A stretch of DNA of 64,000 bases from Prevotellaceae bacterium (GCA_031271465.1 JAISVR010000001.1:62001-126000), one strand, 5' to 3'. Positions 7,767 to 18,945 are shown, counted from the stretch's first letter. The notes: generated by a model from the letters alone, not told the origin. A program made the numbers and translations.

Positions 7767-8915
7767 ATGAAAAATATACTCATTTTCAGCCTGTTAATTC
7801 TTTTGCCAAGTTTTTCGCTTTTGGCACAACCTGTACAAATCGATCCCGAACCTTTCGAAGATAACTCACGCCATTGGTACAACATTGTAGACAAAAGCAA
7901 TGTGGTAAATCCCTTGCCAAACCATCCGAAATATGCTCCCACAGAAGTAAAGCAAATTGCCGATAACATTCTTCTGCTGCAAAAAAATAACGGCGGCTGG
8001 GCAAAAAACTACGATGTATTTGCCGTTTTTACCGAAGCTCAGAAAGACAGCTTGCGGGCAGATTCGGTCAAAGCCGACACCAACACCACTTTCGATAATC
8101 AAAGTACATTTACCCAAATAAATGCCCTCGCTGTAGCTTACCAAGCCTTAAATGACGAAAAATATGCAAAAGCGGCTTTGCGTGGACTTGATTTTATTCT
8201 TGCCTCACAGTATGAAAACGGCGGTTTTCCTCAGTTTTTTCCCTTGCGCAACAATTACAGCCGCCATATTACCTACAACGATAATGCAATGATTGGTGTT
8301 ATGGTGCTACTCAAAGCAATTGCAGACAACGACCCGCTTTACAGTTTTGTGGATAAAACTCGTCGGGAGAAATTGAAAATCGCCTACGAAAAAGGATTGG
8401 ATTGTGTACTTAAAACACAAATTTTCGACAATGGGAAACTCACCGTGTGGGGACAGCAGCACGACGAAATCACGCTTGCGCCTGCAGGTGCCCGCCGTTA
8501 CGAACTGCCTTCGATTTGCAACAAAGAAAGTGCGGCTCTCACGCTGTTTTTAATGAGCATTGATAATCCTTCACCGCAAATTATCAAGTCAATCGAAGCT
8601 GCTGTAGCATGGTTTGAAGAATCGAAAGTGTACAATTTACGAGTGGTAAGAGTGTCGGCACCCGAAGTATTTACGGGCTACAAAATTTCGCGTACAGACC
8701 GCATTGCTGTAGTAGACAGTACCGCTCCTCCTATTTGGGCGCGTTTCTACGAACTTGGCACACATCGACCTCTGTTTTGTAATCGCGACGGAAGCCGTGT
8801 GTATTCGCTCGATGAAGTTGCTCGCGAACGCCGCGACGGCTACGGTTGGTATATCAACGACCCACAGGCAGTACTCAATGCCTACCCCGAATGGAAGTTG
8901 AGAATTAAGAAATAA
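7767..8915 (+). CDS. Secreted pectate lyase, PL10 family
   Basis: 382 residues with a clear signal peptide (MKNILIFSLL..., cleavage after FSLLAQ). The catalytic domain has the PL10 pattern: NNGGWAKNYD near 77, TTFDNQSTFTQINALAVAYQ near 108, QYENGGFPQFFPLR near 150, then VWGQQHDEITLAPAGARRYELPS near 225-250, the last carrying the catalytic Arg-containing loop. It cleaves polygalacturonate by beta-elimination in the periplasm or outside the cell. It stands alone between rpsO and the convergent porin gene, not in a polysaccharide utilisation locus. A GH28 polygalacturonase lies 25 kb away. Confidence 0.88.
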   Translation: MKNILIFSLLILLPSFSLLAQPVQIDPEPFEDNSRHWYNIVDKSNVVNPLPNHPKYAPTEVKQIADNILLLQKNNGGWAKNYDVFAVFTEAQKDSLRADSVKADTNTTFDNQSTFTQINALAVAYQALNDEKYAKAALRGLDFILASQYENGGFPQFFPLRNNYSRHITYNDNAMIGVMVLLKAIADNDPLYSFVDKTRREKLKIAYEKGLDCVLKTQIFDNGKLTVWGQQHDEITLAPAGARRYELPSICNKESAALTLFLMSIDNPSPQIIKSIEAAVAWFEESKVYNLRVVRVSAPEVFTGYKISRTDRIAVVDSTAPPIWARFYELGTHRPLFCNRDGSRVYSLDEVARERRDGYGWYINDPQAVLNAYPEWKLRIKK

Positions 8916-10205
8916 TCAAAAGCGATACATCAATCGAAAAGTCAGCAGATTATCTTTTCTGTCTTTCGCAAGATTAGTCAATGTGCTGGCGGTATGAATA
9001 TTGCGCGTAGTTTCATTACGCGGCATGTCGTAATACACCGTAAGACGCACATGTTCATTCCAATAATAATTTAATCCCACACCAAAGGTAGAATATTTCA
9101 CATCGGCAACTCCGGTTGCTTTCGCATCGGGTGCAGAGCTCGATATTCCGATTTCATTACCCGAAACGGCAGTATTTGGGTCGTACACATCGTATTTCAG
9201 CACAGCTTGAAAGGGCGTTTTCCCGATATTTTGAATAAAATATACATAATATCCGTTGAAATTACGCAAATAAGTATCGCCCTCTATCGCCGTTTTCAAA
9301 CTGTTTGGATTTTCAGCCGAAGCGGGTTGCGTACCCCAAAGATATTCGGCACGAATAGCAGAAGTTCCTGCCCACCAGTCGTAGCTCGCTTGTGCATCAA
9401 TGCCAATATATTCGCGGCGGGCTTGGTCGCCTTTTAGTTGTCCGTTTTTTGCAAAAACCTTTACCCCATCAATGCTTTTCATCTCGTAGGAATTATCTGT
9501 CTGTTCCGCAAAACCACCACGATAGTACGACACACCCCCCGAAGCCTTCAATGCTTTTTCTTCATTCGTAGCATACCATAAATGCCCGATAAAATCCTTG
9601 TAGCTGTCGGTTTCCGTACCCGGACCATTACCATTGAATGTACCCAAATCGAACTGTATTCGCGCATCGTTTTCCAGCGGCATTTTCAGGGCAATTTTCG
9701 CGCCTAAATCTTTTTCGCCGGGAAAAAGAGCCATCGTAATACGCGAGCGTTCGGTACTTTCAATTCGAGTTGCGGAATAAGCAATCTCGTAACCAAAAGG
9801 TCGGTCGAACAAACCTCCGGTGAATGACAGTCGATTTTTCCACGAAGTATTGAGTGTAATAAAAGCATCTTTTAGCCCGATGCCGTTTTCGGTGGTGTAA
9901 AGTTGAGCAGAAGCCGTTGTAAGCCGGGTTTCATAAGTGAATTTTATCTGGCAGCGGCGCAACAGAAAGCGATTATCTACTTCGTTGGGAAATTTTCCGC
10001 CCGAAAGACTTGCCTGTCCGGCAGTATCTGCCAATTGATAATCGACATGCACAAAACCCGTAATTTTGAAATTTGAAATTATTGATTGAGAATTATGAGA
10101 AAAGTTTTTCGTCAAACTGTCGGTAGCTGCATGTTGCGAAAAAACAAGAACAGGAACAAATAAACAAAACAATACGAAAGTCGATTTTTTATTTTTAAAA
10201 ATCAT
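8916..10205 (-). CDS. OprO/OprP-type outer-membrane porin
   Basis: 429 residues with a signal peptide ending in VLVFSQ, then alternating amphipathic strands typical of the phosphate-selective porin O/P family. The C-terminal strand LLTFRLMYRF ends in the aromatic residue required by BamA. Strand-like segments such as RLTTASAQLYTTENGIGLKDAFI and RLSFTGGLFDRPFGYEIAYS match the family. The N-terminal stretch NFSHNSQSIISNFKI is encoded by a 35-bp heptamer tract (10064-10098). The substrate cannot be read from sequence; anion selectivity is only a family expectation. Confidence 0.8.
   Translation of the reverse strand: MIFKNKKSTFVLFCLFVPVLVFSQHAATDSLTKNFSHNSQSIISNFKITGFVHVDYQLADTAGQASLSGGKFPNEVDNRFLLRRCQIKFTYETRLTTASAQLYTTENGIGLKDAFITLNTSWKNRLSFTGGLFDRPFGYEIAYSATRIESTERSRITMALFPGEKDLGAKIALKMPLENDARIQFDLGTFNGNGPGTETDSYKDFIGHLWYATNEEKALKASGGVSYYRGGFAEQTDNSYEMKSIDGVKVFAKNGQLKGDQARREYIGIDAQASYDWWAGTSAIRAEYLWGTQPASAENPNSLKTAIEGDTYLRNFNGYYVYFIQNIGKTPFQAVLKYDVYDPNTAVSGNEIGISSSAPDAKATGVADVKYSTFGVGLNYYWNEHVRLTVYYDMPRNETTRNIHTASTLTNLAKDRKDNLLTFRLMYRF
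10064..10098. repeat. Heptamer tract inside the porin gene
   Basis: Five 7-base units on the plus strand (TTTTGAA, ATTTGAA, ATTATTG, ATTGAGA, ATTATGA) total 35 bp. They are translated on the minus strand as part of the segment between signal peptide and first strand. Confidence 0.6.
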
Positions 10206-10210
10206 ACTCT

Positions 10211-10984
10211 TCAGTTTTTCAAATCCTCAATCAATTTCTCCACCGCTTTTTCAATACTCTCGCTTTCGCCGAGAGCTTTTACAAAAGCACTGCCAACAAT
10301 TGCGCCACTCGAATATCGACAAGCACTCTCAAAAGTTTCGCGATTTGAAATGCCAAAACCGACAAGCGTAGGATTTTTCAATTTCATATCTTCTATTCGC
10401 TTGAAATACAGTTCTTTTTCGTTGGAAAATGAACTTTGCATACCCGTTGTCGAGGCAGACGACACCATATAGATAAAACCATTGCTGTGGCGGTCAATAA
10501 GGCGAATGCGTTCTTCAGGCGTTTCGGGCGTAATAAGAAGAATATTTTCCAATCCGTAGCGGTCGGCAACAGGTTTAAATTCCCGTAAATATTCCGCCAT
10601 AGGCAAATCGGGAATAATAAAACCATCGATACCGATTGCCTGCGCCTGTCGGCAAAATTCATCGAAGCCAAACTGCAAAACCGGATTCACATAACCCATC
10701 AAAATAAGCGGAATATCGGTTATTTCGCGAATATTTTTCAATTGCTCAAAAAGCAAGTGTTGCGACATACCGTTTTCGAGTGCAATGCGACTGCTGTTTT
10801 GTATCACCTGCCCATCGGCAAGCGGGTCGGAAAACGGAATGCCGATTTCAATCATATCCACACCGTGCGCCGCGAGTTGTCGAATAACTTCCACCGTATC
10901 ATCAAGTTTCGGATAACCTGCCGTGAAATACACCGAAAGGATATTTGCTTTTTTTGCAGCAAAAAGTTTGTTAATTCTATTCAT
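10211..10984 (-). CDS. trpA: Tryptophan synthase alpha subunit
   Basis: 257-residue TIM barrel that splits indole-3-glycerol phosphate to indole and glyceraldehyde 3-phosphate. The catalytic Glu lies in DMIEIGIPFSDPLADG (about 43-58), and the catalytic Asp is in GFIIPDLPMAEY near 125. The phosphate loop is GFGISNRETF near 205-215. It follows trpF after 65 bases in the same direction. trpB, trpE, trpG and trpD are not in the window, and trpC is 11 kb away as a single gene. Confidence 0.95.
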   Translation of the reverse strand: MNRINKLFAAKKANILSVYFTAGYPKLDDTVEVIRQLAAHGVDMIEIGIPFSDPLADGQVIQNSSRIALENGMSQHLLFEQLKNIREITDIPLILMGYVNPVLQFGFDEFCRQAQAIGIDGFIIPDLPMAEYLREFKPVADRYGLENILLITPETPEERIRLIDRHSNGFIYMVSSASTTGMQSSFSNEKELYFKRIEDMKLKNPTLVGFGISNRETFESACRYSSGAIVGSAFVKALGESESIEKAVEKLIEDLKN

Positions 10985-11049
10985 ATATTTTGTGTAATAT
11001 GTAACGGATAAAGGTAAATGTTGGAGATAAATTTACCGTATCTCTTAAT

Positions 11050-13447
<2,398 letters not shown>

Positions 13448-13474
13448 CAGAAATATAAAACTGTCCAAAAGTTC

Positions 13475-13552
13475 GTCATTCCGTGCTTGACACGGAATCG
13501 CATAATAAAGTTCCTGTTGATTACAGGAGATGCGGATCAAGCCCGCTGACAA
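13475..13552. repeat. Dispersed palindromic repeat, GTCATTCCG type
   Basis: The stretch begins GTCATTCCGTGCTTGACACGG and has three local hairpins (TTCCGTG/CACGGAA, CCTGT/ACAGG, GCGG/CCGC). It resembles the intergenic repeats around GTCATTCCGTGCTTGA that occur in many copies in bacterial genomes. It sits between the ABC-F stop and its terminator. Confidence 0.55.
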
Positions 13553-13636
13553 TATGCTTAAAAAGGACTTTTTAGACAACATCATTTTTCAATTCCGGCA
13601 AAGTTTCATTGCACTACAAGTTTGTAGCTAAAAAAA

Positions 13637-13688
13637 CGCATCCCCCTTGTTGCTGATGTAACAAAGGGGATGCTATTTTTTATTCTTT
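13637..13688. terminator. Terminator after the ABC-F gene
   Basis: A strong stem GCATCCCC...GGGGATGC with the inner TTGTT/AACAA pair is followed by TATTTTTTA on the plus strand. The minus strand has a TTTTTTT run after the same stem, so it can act both ways. Confidence 0.8.
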
Positions 13689-13691
13689 TCT

Positions 13692-13855
13692 TAAAAAAAA
13701 GGCTTATATTTGCAGTCGCGAGACATACAAAGTATAAGCCTTCGGTGCGAATTGCCGTTTGGTCCTCATAACAATTCGCGTTTATCATATTTTAGAAAAA
13801 GACCAGCTTTCATACAATTAATGAACAGCTTTCGATGACTTTTTGTATGAATAAC
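13692..13855 (-). ncRNA. Candidate small RNA with three hairpins
   Basis: On the minus strand a TATCTTTG box (13860-13867) is followed by about 160 bases with no convincing ORF. Three stem-loops follow in order: TTCATACAA/TTGTATGAA (13809-13851), GCGAATTG/CAATTCGC (13747-13779), and AAGGCTTATA/TATAAGCCTT followed by eight Ts (13693-13742), which is a Rho-independent terminator. The element GAAAGCTG occurs twice. It lacks the closing long stem of 6S RNA and the signature of SRP RNA or tmRNA. The family is not recognised. Confidence 0.55.
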
Positions 13856-13859
13856 GACA

Positions 13860-13867
13860 CAAAGATA
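13860..13867 (-). promoter_or_regulatory. Promoter -7 box of the candidate small RNA
   Basis: TATCTTTG on the minus strand; the -33 region is only a weak match (TTAG). Confidence 0.55.
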
Positions 13868-13895
13868 ACAACTATTTTGCTATATCTAATTAGAA

Positions 13896-13914
13896 ATAAC
13901 AATTTTTTTGTTAT
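13896..13914. promoter_or_regulatory. Possible operator of the HTH gene
   Basis: The inverted repeat ATAACAA/TTGTTAT with a 5-base spacer lies 66 bases upstream of the repressor-like gene. Autoregulation is an inference. Confidence 0.35.
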
Positions 13915-13979
13915 ATAATTTTTAATTTAGAACAAATATAAATAATAAAACTGCGTAAATATATAAATATCATAGTTTT

Positions 13980-14381
13980 ATGAATAAAAATAATAAATTA
14001 GAAAGAATAAAAGAAATTATTCGTTATTTGATTTTTACTCAAAAAATAGGATATGAATCGATTCAAAAAGATTTGACTAATGTATTAAAATCAGAAAAAT
14101 CTGTAATTTCTCGTGCTTTAAATGGTGATGAAAAATATCTGACAGACAACTTTCTTGTTAAATTAAATTCTGCTTTTGGTGAAGAATTTAATTTAGAATG
14201 GCTGCTTACCGGCAAAGGAGATATGCTTAAAAAAGAAACTGCCGGTTTTTCAGATAATCCGCAAATCGAACAAGCATTGGCAGAGAATATTTATAAAAAA
14301 CTGACGGAGGCAAACGAAAAATTAGATACCGTAAAAGATGATATTATTGAATTGCAAAAATTAGTCGTTGAGCATAAATAA
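13980..14381 (+). CDS. Phage-repressor-like helix-turn-helix protein
   Basis: 133 residues. An HTH of the Bacteroidota phage-repressor type is visible at about residues 10-65 (IGYESIQKDL, then SVISRALNGDEKYLTDNFLVKL). The family-typical phrase FNLEWLLTGKGDML follows near residues 70-85. The C-terminal third is a coiled-coil-like helix (ENIYKKLTEANEKLDTVKDDIIELQKLV). No peptidase S24 domain is attached, so this is a short, possibly non-cleavable form. It is very AT-rich compared with neighbours and lies beside a gene remnant, suggesting an acquired region. Its target is unknown; the inverted repeat at 13896 is a candidate. Confidence 0.7.
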   Translation: MNKNNKLERIKEIIRYLIFTQKIGYESIQKDLTNVLKSEKSVISRALNGDEKYLTDNFLVKLNSAFGEEFNLEWLLTGKGDMLKKETAGFSDNPQIEQALAENIYKKLTEANEKLDTVKDDIIELQKLVVEHK

Positions 14382-14401
14382 ATGTATAAACTCACATTAA
14401 A

Positions 14402-14444
14402 AAAACAAACGGACAACATCAAAAAGTGTTGTCCGTTTGTTTTT
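14402..14444. terminator. Terminator after the HTH gene
   Basis: A stem of about 16 bp (AAACAAACGGACAACA with TGTTGTCCGTTTGTTT) is followed by Ts. It is shared with the convergent remnant. Confidence 0.85.
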
Positions 14445-14792
14445 TACAAAATTATCATAGTTTGAACGATTTTAATTTTACCCCAGAAATGCTGCGTACG
14501 CACATCATTAGAGAGCACAAAGCCATGTAATAATGGTTTGTTCAATATTTCCTGCAACTCGAAAAGATGCTTGGCATCACTACGATTGGCGTTTTCAGTT
14601 GCCTTTATCTCAATGGCAATAAAACCATCTTCACTTTCGAGCAGCAAATCTACCTCGCGTCCATCCTGCGTGCGCAAATGATAACACGATAAAGGCAGAT
14701 GATAGGTTTTTATTTGCTTGTAAATTTCCGATACAATGGCAGATTCGTATTCGCCGTTGGTTATCGCGCCGTTTTTTAAAGTGAAAGTTTAA
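14444..14792 (-). pseudogene. C-terminal remnant of a DUF4143-type AAA ATPase
   Basis: Only the last part of the protein survives. The minus strand reads NGEYESAIVSEIYKQIKTY, then LRTQDGREVDLLLES, IAIEIKATENAN and the C terminus. This is the PD-(D/E)XK-like DUF4143 end of the ATPases that normally run to about 380-400 residues. The Walker domain and everything before about residue 280 are missing. Upstream (14793 on) the frame runs into stops and unrelated sequence. An ATG-initiated 77-residue stub (to 14677) remains open but would lack any known activity. Confidence 0.7.
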
Positions 14793-14829
14793 ATTTCGCG
14801 CCAATCAATCTTTTTTCAAGAAAAAAATC

Positions 14830-15078
14830 TTATTTAATCTCTTCAAATTCTACTTCTTCAGCTTCGAGTTTTTGGATTTCGAAAAAGATTTTTTCCTTGC
14901 TTTTCGGCACAGTTCGGGTATTGCGTTGACGAGTTTGGCTGCGTTGAGAAGAAGAGTTCGGCGTTCGTCCAAAAGAAAAAATACCGCGCAGAATGCCGGC
15001 TACAACATTCAGCACGCCCGCAAAAAGCACAACGCCCAGCACGAGTACAAACAACAATATGAATACTACAAAACTCAA
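14830..15078 (-). CDS. DUF4834-type small membrane protein
   Basis: 82 residues: one N-terminal hydrophobic helix (about 2-33, FVVFILLFVLVLGVVLFAGV), then a basic, Ser/Gln/Arg-rich linker, then an acidic tail (EIQKLEAEEVEFEEIK). This layout matches the DUF4834 family of Bacteroidota, whose function is unknown. It lies 55 bases downstream of metF in the same direction and may be co-transcribed. Confidence 0.6.
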   Translation of the reverse strand: MSFVVFILLFVLVLGVVLFAGVLNVVAGILRGIFSFGRTPNSSSQRSQTRQRNTRTVPKSKEKIFFEIQKLEAEEVEFEEIK

Positions 15079-15133
15079 GATTAATTATATTTGTTTCTTA
15101 CGAATATTTTTTCAAAAAATTATCTTTTACGCA

Positions 15134-16090
15134 CTAATATATCGCTTTTGCCACTTGCGCTACACTGTCTGTTGCCATTAAAGTATAAAAATGCAGGCTT
15201 GGCACTCCGCTGGCAATCAGCTCTTTGCATTGTTCGGTACACCATTCGATACCTACCTGTTTTGCCTCTTCGTCGGTCGTACATTTGGCAAGTTCGGCGG
15301 CAAAAGGCTCGGGTATCGACGACCCGAAAATGCGCGGCAACACCGTGAGCTGATTCATCAGTTGAATAGGTTTAATACCCGGAATAATGGGCACCGTTAT
15401 CCCTTCGGCGCGACAACGGGCAACGAATTCGAAATATTTTTGGTTGTCGAAAAACATCTGCGTAACAATATAATCGGCTCCCGCCTTTACTTTCTCCTTC
15501 AAGTAAAAAATATCCGAATCCATCGACGGTGCATCGGCATGCTTTTCGGGATAACCCGCCACGCCGTAAGTAAACGGAATTTGGGGTTTCATTGCCATTT
15601 CCGAACCATCGTCGAAAAACCCTTCGTTGTAGCGATTAATTTGTCGCTGCAAATCGGAAGCATATTGGTTGCTTTCGTTTTCGGGGATAAAATTCGGCTC
15701 GAGCTTACCTTTGTCGCCCTGCAAAACAAGTAAATCGTGAATGCCGAGAATTTGCAAGTCCACCAGCGCATATTCGGTTTCGGCACGCGAAAATCCGGCG
15801 CAAATAATATGCGGCACAGTAGCAATTCCGTATTTTTTTTGTATTTCGGCAGCAATGGCTACCGTGCCCGGGCGTTTGCGGATATTTTGCTTCACCACTT
15901 GTCCCGACGAGAGCGTACGCTCTACAAATTCGCTGTGGTGTGTGGTAATATTAATATATTTCGGGTCGAATTCGAGCAAGCGGTCTATCTGCCGGTACAG
16001 TTTTTCTACTCCTGTGCCTTTCAGCGGCGGCAACAATTCAAAAGAAAAGGCAGTTCGTTTGCTGCCGTTTATCAAGTCAATTACACTCAT
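15134..16090 (-). CDS. metF: Methylenetetrahydrofolate reductase
   Basis: 318-residue FAD-dependent TIM barrel that reduces 5,10-methylene-THF to 5-methyl-THF for methionine synthesis. The N-terminal SFELLPPLKG carries the catalytic Glu. ITTHHSEF, ILVLQGD-like LLVLQGDKG, TYGVAGYPEKH and DYIVTQMFFDNQKYF are family signatures. It starts 9 bases after the Lrp-type regulator and is probably co-transcribed with it. No S-adenosylmethionine riboswitch is seen upstream. Confidence 0.95.
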   Translation of the reverse strand: MSVIDLINGSKRTAFSFELLPPLKGTGVEKLYRQIDRLLEFDPKYINITTHHSEFVERTLSSGQVVKQNIRKRPGTVAIAAEIQKKYGIATVPHIICAGFSRAETEYALVDLQILGIHDLLVLQGDKGKLEPNFIPENESNQYASDLQRQINRYNEGFFDDGSEMAMKPQIPFTYGVAGYPEKHADAPSMDSDIFYLKEKVKAGADYIVTQMFFDNQKYFEFVARCRAEGITVPIIPGIKPIQLMNQLTVLPRIFGSSIPEPFAAELAKCTTDEEAKQVGIEWCTEQCKELIASGVPSLHFYTLMATDSVAQVAKAIY

Positions 16091-16099
16091 AGTTGTTTG

Positions 16100-16555
16100 T
16101 TATTCAATCGGTATTTCGCGCCGTATGCGTTCTTCGAGCGACATTAATGTTTCGGTGGATACTACCCCTGAAATTTCCTGAATTTTATTGTTGAGCAGTT
16201 GCATCAAATGCTCGTCGTTTTTGGCAAACAGGCGCACCAGCATCGTGTAAGGTCCGAGCGTGAAATGGCATTCCACCACTTCGGGAATTTTTTCCAATTC
16301 GGGCACAACATCTTTATACATCGAACCTTTTTCGAGTGTTATCCCGATATAGGTGCTTATATTGAATCCCAAACTTTTGGGGTCGACATGGTATCCCGAA
16401 CCGACAATTACTCCCATATCAACCAATCGTTGCACACGCTGGTGAATGGCTGCGCGCGACACACCACATTCGGCTGCCACATCTTTGAATGGTATACGGG
16501 CATTGCGGGTGATGATGCTCAGGATTTTCCTGTCCAATTCGTCTGTTTTCTCCAT
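16100..16555 (-). CDS. Lrp/AsnC-family transcriptional regulator
   Basis: 151 residues. The N-terminal winged HTH (LDRKILSIITRNARIPFKDVAAECGVSRAAIHQRVQRL) is followed by the RAM/AsnC ligand-binding domain (about 65-145) with ECHFTLGPYTMLVRLFAKNDEHL. Such proteins sense amino acids and bind DNA as octamers. Standing directly upstream of metF with a 9-base gap, it may control methionine or one-carbon genes, but that is inference. It has its own promoter at 16576-16583. Confidence 0.9.
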   Translation of the reverse strand: MEKTDELDRKILSIITRNARIPFKDVAAECGVSRAAIHQRVQRLVDMGVIVGSGYHVDPKSLGFNISTYIGITLEKGSMYKDVVPELEKIPEVVECHFTLGPYTMLVRLFAKNDEHLMQLLNNKIQEISGVVSTETLMSLEERIRREIPIE

Positions 16556-16575
16556 ACAAAAAATGATTTTCCCGA

Positions 16576-16583
16576 CAAAAGTA
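16576..16583 (-). promoter_or_regulatory. Promoter -7 box of the Lrp-metF unit
   Basis: TACTTTTG on the minus strand, 21 bases before the regulator ATG. Confidence 0.6.
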
Positions 16584-16607
16584 CGATTTTTTTCTTTCTT
16601 CGCAAGA

Positions 16608-17519
16608 TTATTTTTTTCCTGTCAATTCATGAAAAACATCTTCCATATTGCGCTCACGACGATTCATGCTGAGGAGAGTAAAACCTTTTTCGGCAGCGAA
16701 ACGGAAAATTTCGCCCCGAATATCGTCCGCGCTTTCTATCCGATAAAATCGCGGTTTTTCTTTTTCGACGAATATTACCGATTTTATTTCACGGAAAATC
16801 GTTTCATCTAAATCTTGCTCAAATTCTACAATGAAAACAGGATTTTCTGTTGTTTTTGCCGATACGATTTCTGCTTCCTGTTCGTCGGCTACAATATTTC
16901 CACGGTTGATTATCACCACACGGTCGCATATCGCACTCACTTCCTGCATGATGTGGGTAGAAAGCATAACTGTTTTTTCGCGTCCGATTTCGGAAATCAG
17001 CGTGCGAACATCAACAAGCTGGTTAGGGTCGAGTCCGGTAGTAGGTTCGTCGAGAATAAGCACTTTGGGGTCGTGTATCAATGCCTGCGCCAGCCCGACA
17101 CGCTGCCGGTAACCTTTGGAAAGCTGTCCGATGCGCTTTTTGTATTCAAGTGTAAGCCCGACACGCTCAATCATTTCGTCGACACGGGCATTGGTCGATT
17201 TTCCCAAGCCGTACATTTGTCCGACGAAACGGAGATATTCCTTCACATACATTTCGAGGTAGAGCGGATTGTGTTCGGGTAGATAGCCAATAAGGCGTTT
17301 GGTTTCGAGCGGATTATCTTTCACTTCCAAACCGCATATTTCTACCGACCCTGTTTCGTAAGGCACAAAACCTGTGATAATTTTCATCATGGTAGATTTT
17401 CCTGCCCCGTTGGGACCGATAAAGCCAACGATTTGTCCCGAACCGATTTCAAAACTCACCTCGTTGAGCACACATTGTTGCCCGTAATATTTGCTTATTT
17501 TTTTTACCGAAATAGACAT
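16608..17519 (-). CDS. gldA: GldA-type ABC transporter ATP-binding protein
   Basis: 303 residues, one ABC domain: Walker A GPNGAGKST near 35-43, signature LSKGYRQR, Walker B VLILDEPTTGLDP, and the switch His in LSTHIMQEV. The C-terminal region of about 80 residues (FIVEFEQDLDETIF... to DVFHELTGKK) matches the GldA group named for Flavobacterium gliding. In non-gliding Bacteroidales these proteins work with a separate permease. No GldF or GldG permease gene is adjacent here, so a gliding role should not be assumed. Confidence 0.8.
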   Translation of the reverse strand: MSISVKKISKYYGQQCVLNEVSFEIGSGQIVGFIGPNGAGKSTMMKIITGFVPYETGSVEICGLEVKDNPLETKRLIGYLPEHNPLYLEMYVKEYLRFVGQMYGLGKSTNARVDEMIERVGLTLEYKKRIGQLSKGYRQRVGLAQALIHDPKVLILDEPTTGLDPNQLVDVRTLISEIGREKTVMLSTHIMQEVSAICDRVVIINRGNIVADEQEAEIVSAKTTENPVFIVEFEQDLDETIFREIKSVIFVEKEKPRFYRIESADDIRGEIFRFAAEKGFTLLSMNRRERNMEDVFHELTGKK

Positions 17520-17585
17520 GTTGCTATATCTTCATTTTGGTATTATTAAATTAGTAGGGCTTTTGTCATTTTTTAGATTATTTCC

Positions 17586-17653
17586 GGATTGCTTCATTCT
17601 TCGCAATAACGCTCTGTGTTTGAGTTCGCGTCATTGCGAGCTACGAAGCAATC
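17586..17653. repeat. Dispersed palindrome, GTCATTGCGAG type (diverged arms)
   Basis: GGATTGCTTCATTCTTCGCAA is paired imperfectly with TCATTGCGAGCTACGAAGCAATC. It is the same family as the perfect palindrome at 43691-43757 and lies between gldA and ruvB. Confidence 0.75.
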
Positions 17654-17759
17654 TAAACTAATAAATTATACAAAATCATATCAATTTAACAATACCTGAT
17701 TTTTTACAAGTTTGCAAAGATATTATTTTTAGTTCACAAAATTCGTAAAATTTATCTGT

Positions 17760-17767
17760 TATCTTTG
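17760..17767 (+). promoter_or_regulatory. Promoter -7 box of ruvB
   Basis: TATCTTTG, 25 bases upstream of the ruvB ATG. Confidence 0.65.
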
Positions 17768-17792
17768 TGCTTGTTTTTTTACACAAAAATAT

Positions 17793-18809
17793 ATGGAAGA
17801 TCAATCTTTTGATATTCGCAATCAACAACGCGAAACCGAATTTGAAAATGCCCTTCGTCCACTTTCGTTTAACGACTTTAAAGGGCAGGCAAAGATTGTG
17901 GAAAATCTCGGTATTTTCGTGTCGGCAGCACGAATGCGCGGCGATTCGCTCGACCATACTTTACTGCATGGACCTCCCGGACTGGGTAAAACAACGCTGT
18001 CAAACATTATTGCCAACGAACTTAGCGTAGGTTTTAAAATTACTTCAGGTCCTGTACTCGACAAACCGGGCGATTTGGCTGGTATCCTTACTTCGCTCGA
18101 AACAAATGATGTTCTTTTTATCGACGAAATTCACCGGCTTTCTCCTGTTGTGGAAGAATATTTGTATTCTGCTATGGAAGATTACCGCATTGATATTATG
18201 ATAGATAAAGGTCCATCGGCACGCTCCATTCAGATTGAATTAAATCCTTTCACGCTTATCGGCGCCACTACCCGCAGCGGATTGCTTACAAGTCCTTTGC
18301 GCGCACGATTCGGTATTAACTGCCACCTCGAATATTACGATACGGAGCTTTTGGCGGGCATTGTGCTTCGTTCTGCCCGATTGCTTACGATTGAATGCGA
18401 GAAAGCGGCTGCCGTTGAAATTGCAGGGCGCAGCCGGGGAACGCCTCGTATTGCAAATGCACTTCTTCGACGGGTACGCGATTTTGCCCAGGTAAAAGGT
18501 AACGGAGCGATAGACCTTGCCATTGCGCAATATGCGCTCGAAGCGTTGAATATCGACAAATTCGGACTCGACGAGGTGGATAATAAAATTCTTCTTACGC
18601 TGATTGATAAGTTTAAAGGTGGACCTGTGGGACTAACTACCATTGCCACCGCTTTAAGCGAAGATGCCGGCACGATTGAAGAAGTGTACGAGCCTTTCCT
18701 GATTAAAGAGGGTTTCCTTAAGCGTACTCCGCGCGGACGCGAGGTTACCGAACTTGCTTATAAGCATCTCGGCAGAGCAAAATACAGCGAACAGGGAAGT
18801 TTGTTTTAA
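17793..18809 (+). CDS. ruvB: Holliday junction branch migration helicase RuvB
   Basis: 338 residues, normal length. Walker [10 protein letters not shown] is near 56-64, Walker [10 protein letters not shown] near 108-116, sensor 1 GATTRSG near 155, and the arginine-finger region LRARFGI near 170. The C-terminal winged helix is [20 protein letters not shown]. RuvB is the AAA+ motor that drives branch migration with RuvA and RuvC, neither of which is in the window. It is monocistronic, with its own promoter. Confidence 0.97.
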   Translation: MEDQSFDIRNQQRETEFENALRPLSFNDFKGQAKIVENLGIFVSAARMRGDSLDHTLLHGPPGLGKTTLSNIIANELSVGFKITSGPVLDKPGDLAGILTSLETNDVLFIDEIHRLSPVVEEYLYSAMEDYRIDIMIDKGPSARSIQIELNPFTLIGATTRSGLLTSPLRARFGINCHLEYYDTELLAGIVLRSARLLTIECEKAAAVEIAGRSRGTPRIANALLRRVRDFAQVKGNGAIDLAIAQYALEALNIDKFGLDEVDNKILLTLIDKFKGGPVGLTTIATALSEDAGTIEEVYEPFLIKEGFLKRTPRGREVTELAYKHLGRAKYSEQGSLF

Positions 18810-18892
18810 AAACCGATTGGTTGAATCGTTTTTTATGCTGTATGATACTTCTAATATAAAAAACGGTATTGGGGCTTGTAACAAACACTATC

Positions 18893-18945
18893 CCTCATTG
18901 CGAGGAGGAATCACGACCAACGGAAGTAATAACGATCCTTCGGAA
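18893..18945. repeat. Half copy of the GTCATTGCGAG repeat
   Basis: CTCATTGCGAGGAGGAATCACG and the following bases resemble one arm of the palindromes at 17586 and 43691, without the facing arm. It is between ruvB and porE. Confidence 0.45.

Noticed and set aside
13692..13855. 6S RNA, SRP RNA or tmRNA
   Set aside because: The ends do not pair into a long closing stem, the SRP tetraloop motif is missing, and there is no tRNA-like end.
16560..16600. SAM riboswitch for metF
   Set aside because: The leader before the Lrp gene is only about 20 bases, too short for any such element.
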